From NCBI GenBank assembly GCA_030152865.1, contig JASLIW010000085.1, positions 1-26,546 on the forward strand: 26,546 bases of DNA, written 5' to 3'. This DNA is from Bacteroides sp. (GTDB taxonomy: Bacteria; Bacteroidota; Bacteroidia; Bacteroidales; Bacteroidaceae). Below are positions 24,523 to 26,546 of this stretch, piece by piece (the stretch's first letter is position 1; every line of letters begins with the position of its first letter). The notes under the pieces are model-generated. The model did not search any database. It had not been told where the DNA came from and saw only the letters and a program-made list of their open reading frames with translations. The position numbers and the translations under genes were made by a program.

Positions 24523-25797
24523 TTAATCGATTAGGTCGAAGCCACAGTAAGGAACTAATACCTCTGGTACTTTAATTCCCTCAGGTGTTTGGTTGTTTTC
24601 AAGTATAGCCGCTACGATTCTAGGTAGTGCTAGGGCAGAACCATTTAATGTGTGGCAAAGCTCGATTTTTTTGTCCGAGTTGCGGTAGCGACACATCAAA
24701 CGATTTGCTTGGTAAGATTCAAAGTTAGATACAGAGCTTACTTCTAACCAGCGTTTTTGGGCTGCCGAATAAACTTCGAAGTCGAAGGTTAGGGCAGAAG
24801 TAAAGCTCATATCTCCGCTACATAAGCGAAGGATACGATAAGGTAGGTTAAGCTTATTAACTAAGCCCTCTACGTATTCTATCATCTCGTTGAGAGATTC
24901 GTAGGAATGTTCTGGAGTGTCTATACGTACAATTTCTACTTTGTTAAATTGATGTAGACGATTTAAACCACGTACATCCTTTCCGTAAGAACCTGCTTCT
25001 CTTCTAAAGCAAGCAGAGAAACCACAGTTTTTTAAAGGAAGATCTTTTTCATCTAAGATAACATCGCGGTAGATATTTGTAATAGGTACTTCAGCAGTAG
25101 GAATAAGGTATAAGTCATCGGCAGTAACATGGTACATCTGTCCCTCTTTATCGGGCAATTGTCCTGTACCAAATCCAGATTCAGCATTGACCACAAAAGG
25201 AGGCTCAATCTCAAGGTAGCCAGCATCTCTAGCTTCATCAAGGAAGAAGTTGATTAGGGCTCTTTGTAGGCGTGCACCTTTGCCTGTATATACAGGGAAT
25301 CCAGCACCAGTAATCTTTACACCTAATTCAAAGTCAATTAAATTGTATTTTTTAGCGAGTTCCCAGTGAGGAAGTGCATCTGCTGGCAGTTCAGGGTTTT
25401 TACCTCCTGTGCGCTCTACTTTATTATCCTCAGCAGCAAGTCCTACTGGAACAGATTCATGAGGTATGTTGGGAAGGTTGTAGAGAAGCTCACTCATCTC
25501 TTGAGTAGCCTTGTTCATGGCCTCCTCTAAGGCCTTGTTGCCTTCTTTCATCGAAGCAACTTGGTTACGAAGCTCAGTTGCTTCATCTTTGCGACCCTCT
25601 TTCATGAGCTGGCCGATCGACTTAGATATCGTTTTTACTTCAGCTAGGTTGTTGTCTAGTTGAGCTTGTGCTTCTTTACGCTTTTCATTGGCTTCAATTA
25701 CTTGAGCAATGGCTTCCTTAGCATTTTTTACATTTTTCTTTTCGAGACCTTGAATGACCCGTTCAGTCTCGTTTGTAATCTGTTTTATTGTAAGCAT
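24523..25797 (-). CDS. serS: Seryl-tRNA synthetase
   Basis: 424-residue class II aminoacyl-tRNA synthetase that charges tRNA-Ser (and tRNA-Sec where present). Residues about 30-105 are the long antiparallel coiled-coil arm that contacts the tRNA. The catalytic domain shows LIPTAEVP, motif 2 (FRREAGSYGKDVRGLNRLHQ) with its class II arginine, EVSSVSNFESYQANR, and motif 3 (HTLNGSALALPR). Length and ATG at 25797 are normal. The NfnSL-type gene begins 25 bp after its stop, so the two may share a transcript. Confidence 0.97.
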   Translation of the reverse strand: MLTIKQITNETERVIQGLEKKNVKNAKEAIAQVIEANEKRKEAQAQLDNNLAEVKTISKSIGQLMKEGRKDEATELRNQVASMKEGNKALEEAMNKATQEMSELLYNLPNIPHESVPVGLAAEDNKVERTGGKNPELPADALPHWELAKKYNLIDFELGVKITGAGFPVYTGKGARLQRALINFFLDEARDAGYLEIEPPFVVNAESGFGTGQLPDKEGQMYHVTADDLYLIPTAEVPITNIYRDVILDEKDLPLKNCGFSACFRREAGSYGKDVRGLNRLHQFNKVEIVRIDTPEHSYESLNEMIEYVEGLVNKLNLPYRILRLCSGDMSFTSALTFDFEVYSAAQKRWLEVSSVSNFESYQANRLMCRYRNSDKKIELCHTLNGSALALPRIVAAILENNQTPEGIKVPEVLVPYCGFDLID

Positions 25798-25818
25798 GTT
25801 AATCCAATTTTGTGAACA

Positions 25819-25839
25819 TATCTTTGATACACAAAGATA
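25819..25839. promoter_or_regulatory. Dyad with two opposed -7 boxes upstream of serS
   Basis: Plus-strand TATCTTTG (25819-25826) and minus-strand TATCTTTG (25832-25839) form an 8-bp perfect inverted repeat with 5-nt spacer. The minus-strand copy is 34 nt before the serS ATG and is the likely serS -7 box. The plus-strand copy points toward the rpmA 3' end, where no plus-strand gene is seen. Confidence 0.6.
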
Positions 25840-25874
25840 CAGAAAAATAGGTAATTATACGGAGGTTTATGCAA

Positions 25875-25916
25875 AAAGAGAGGAATGCTATCAACAGATA
25901 GTGCATTCCTCTCTTT
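25875..25916 (-). terminator. Terminator after rpmA
   Basis: 14-bp stem AAAGAGAGGAATGC/GCATTCCTCTCTTT, capped by a second short pairing TATC/GATA with loop AACA and a 2-nt bulge. On the minus strand the stem ends in CTCTCTTTTTGC. It lies 28 nt after the rpmA stop and before the serS promoter. Confidence 0.85.
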
Positions 25917-25943
25917 CAATATTTTGAATACGGTACGAGTATC

Positions 25944-26213
25944 TTATGCTTCTACGCTTTCAGTAGGAGTTACAGAAACAAAACGTCTGTTTGCTTTTCC
26001 TACTTTGAAGGTTACAGTACCATCTACTAGGGCGTAAAGTGTGTGGTCTTTGCCCATACCCATGTTTTTGCCAGGGTGGAAGGCAGTACCTCTTTGACGA
26101 ACTATAATATTACCAGCTTGGCAAGTTTCGCCACCAAATATCTTAACGCCTAATCTTTTACTTTCTGATTCACGGCCGTTCTTAGAACTACCAACACCTT
26201 TTTTATGTGCCAT
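25944..26213 (-). CDS. rpmA: 50S ribosomal protein bL27
   Basis: 89-residue basic protein of the large subunit near the peptidyl-transferase centre. It begins MAHKKGVGSSKNGRESESKRLGVK, the conserved bL27 N-terminus that reaches the tRNA acceptor ends, with no extra pre-sequence of the kind removed by the Prp protease in Firmicutes. GGETCQAGNIIVRQRGT and HPGKNMGMGKDHTLYA are the other family signatures. It lies 27 bp after rplU, the usual L21-L27 pair, and is followed by a terminator. Confidence 0.98.
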   Translation of the reverse strand: MAHKKGVGSSKNGRESESKRLGVKIFGGETCQAGNIIVRQRGTAFHPGKNMGMGKDHTLYALVDGTVTFKVGKANRRFVSVTPTESVEA

Positions 26214-26240
26214 TTCTTCTTAAGTTTTAATTGTTATTGA

Positions 26241-26546
26241 TTAAGCTATTACTTCTTTAACTGTTAATTCGGTGAATTGTTGACGGTGACCATTTCTTTT
26301 GCGGTAACCTTTTCTTCTTTTCTTTTTGAAAACAATTACTTTATCACCTTTTACTAGTGGAGACTTTACTTCACATACAACTTTAGCACCTTCAACCACT
26401 GGGGCACCTACAGTTATATTACCATCTTTGTCTACTAGAAGAACTTTGTCAAATTCTACAGTTGCACCATTTTCTGCTGTTGGAATATGGTGAACATACA
26501 GTCTTCTGCCAGCTTCTGCTTTAAATTGCTGACCGTTAATTTCTAC
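26241..26546 (-). CDS. rplU: 50S ribosomal protein bL21, 5' end outside window
   Basis: 101 residues are visible, running off the window edge; the first are VEINGQQFKAEAGRRLYV. From the usual bL21 start, only about four residues (an initial MYAI-like stretch) are missing. FDKVLLVDKDG and the C-terminal basic segment VIVFKKKRRKGYRKRNGHRQ identify bL21, which binds 23S rRNA next to bL20. It ends 27 bp before rpmA on the same strand. Its promoter is outside the window. Confidence 0.96.
   Translation of the reverse strand, partial: VEINGQQFKAEAGRRLYVHHIPTAENGATVEFDKVLLVDKDGNITVGAPVVEGAKVVCEVKSPLVKGDKVIVFKKKRRKGYRKRNGHRQQFTELTVKEVIA

Noticed and set aside
1..26546. CRISPR array, tRNA/rRNA genes, transposases or att sites
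   Set aside because: No regularly spaced repeats, no cloverleaf-like or rRNA segments, and no transposase or integrase frames were seen in any gap.

Overview
This window looks like chromosomal DNA of an anaerobic member of the Bacteroidales (Bacteroidetes). Supporting signs are an AT-rich sequence, leaders mostly without Shine-Dalgarno sites, repeated TAnnTTTG promoter -7 boxes (several exactly TATCTTTG), a fused MurF-alanine racemase, a GSCFA-domain protein, a DUF4270 lipoprotein, a class III fructose-1,6-bisphosphatase, a serine-type sulfatase and a fused NfnSL-type oxidoreductase. I do not place it below order level. Nothing looks like a phage, integrative element, insertion sequence or CRISPR array. 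There is no rRNA or tRNA gene that I can see.

Layout. 1-1220 (+): end of a TPR-type protein gene, then secG and a strong terminator. 1243-3034 (+): an MFS transporter coupled to a small PqqD-like protein, with a terminator that overlaps the stop codon. 3033-7753 (-): dxs-trkA-trkH, a tight operon joining isoprenoid precursor synthesis and K+ uptake. 7997-11463 (+): GSCFA protein and murF-alr, overlapping by 25 nt with a Shine-Dalgarno site inside the upstream gene. 11532-12552 (+): tatA-tatC. 12701-16412 (+): an AspT-family transporter with RCK_C domains, then fbp, ending in a 20-bp bidirectional terminator. 16471-18033 (-): a lone sulfatase lipoprotein. 18234-20588 (-): a short GT5-like protein and a DUF4270 lipoprotein. 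20819-22023 (+): panC-panD. 22131-25797 (-): serS followed by the fused NfnSL/glutamate-synthase-like protein. 25944-26546 (-): rpmA and a 5'-truncated rplU.

Most of the window is housekeeping: secretion (SecG, TatAC), cell wall (MurF-Alr), MEP pathway (Dxs), K+ homeostasis (TrkAH), gluconeogenesis (Fbp), pantothenate synthesis (PanCD), redox balance (NfnSL) and translation (SerS, L27, L21). The sulfatase is the one accessory-looking catabolic gene and suggests use of sulfated host or dietary glycans.

I found no convincing wholly new multigene system. The least explained parts are the MFS/PqqD-like pair, the GT5-like protein that has lost its signature motifs and its C-terminal half, and several dyad structures at promoters (upstream of serS, tatA and the sulfatase). 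No gene-free stretch exceeds 300 bases; the longest are 7754-7996, 20589-20818 and 18034-18233.
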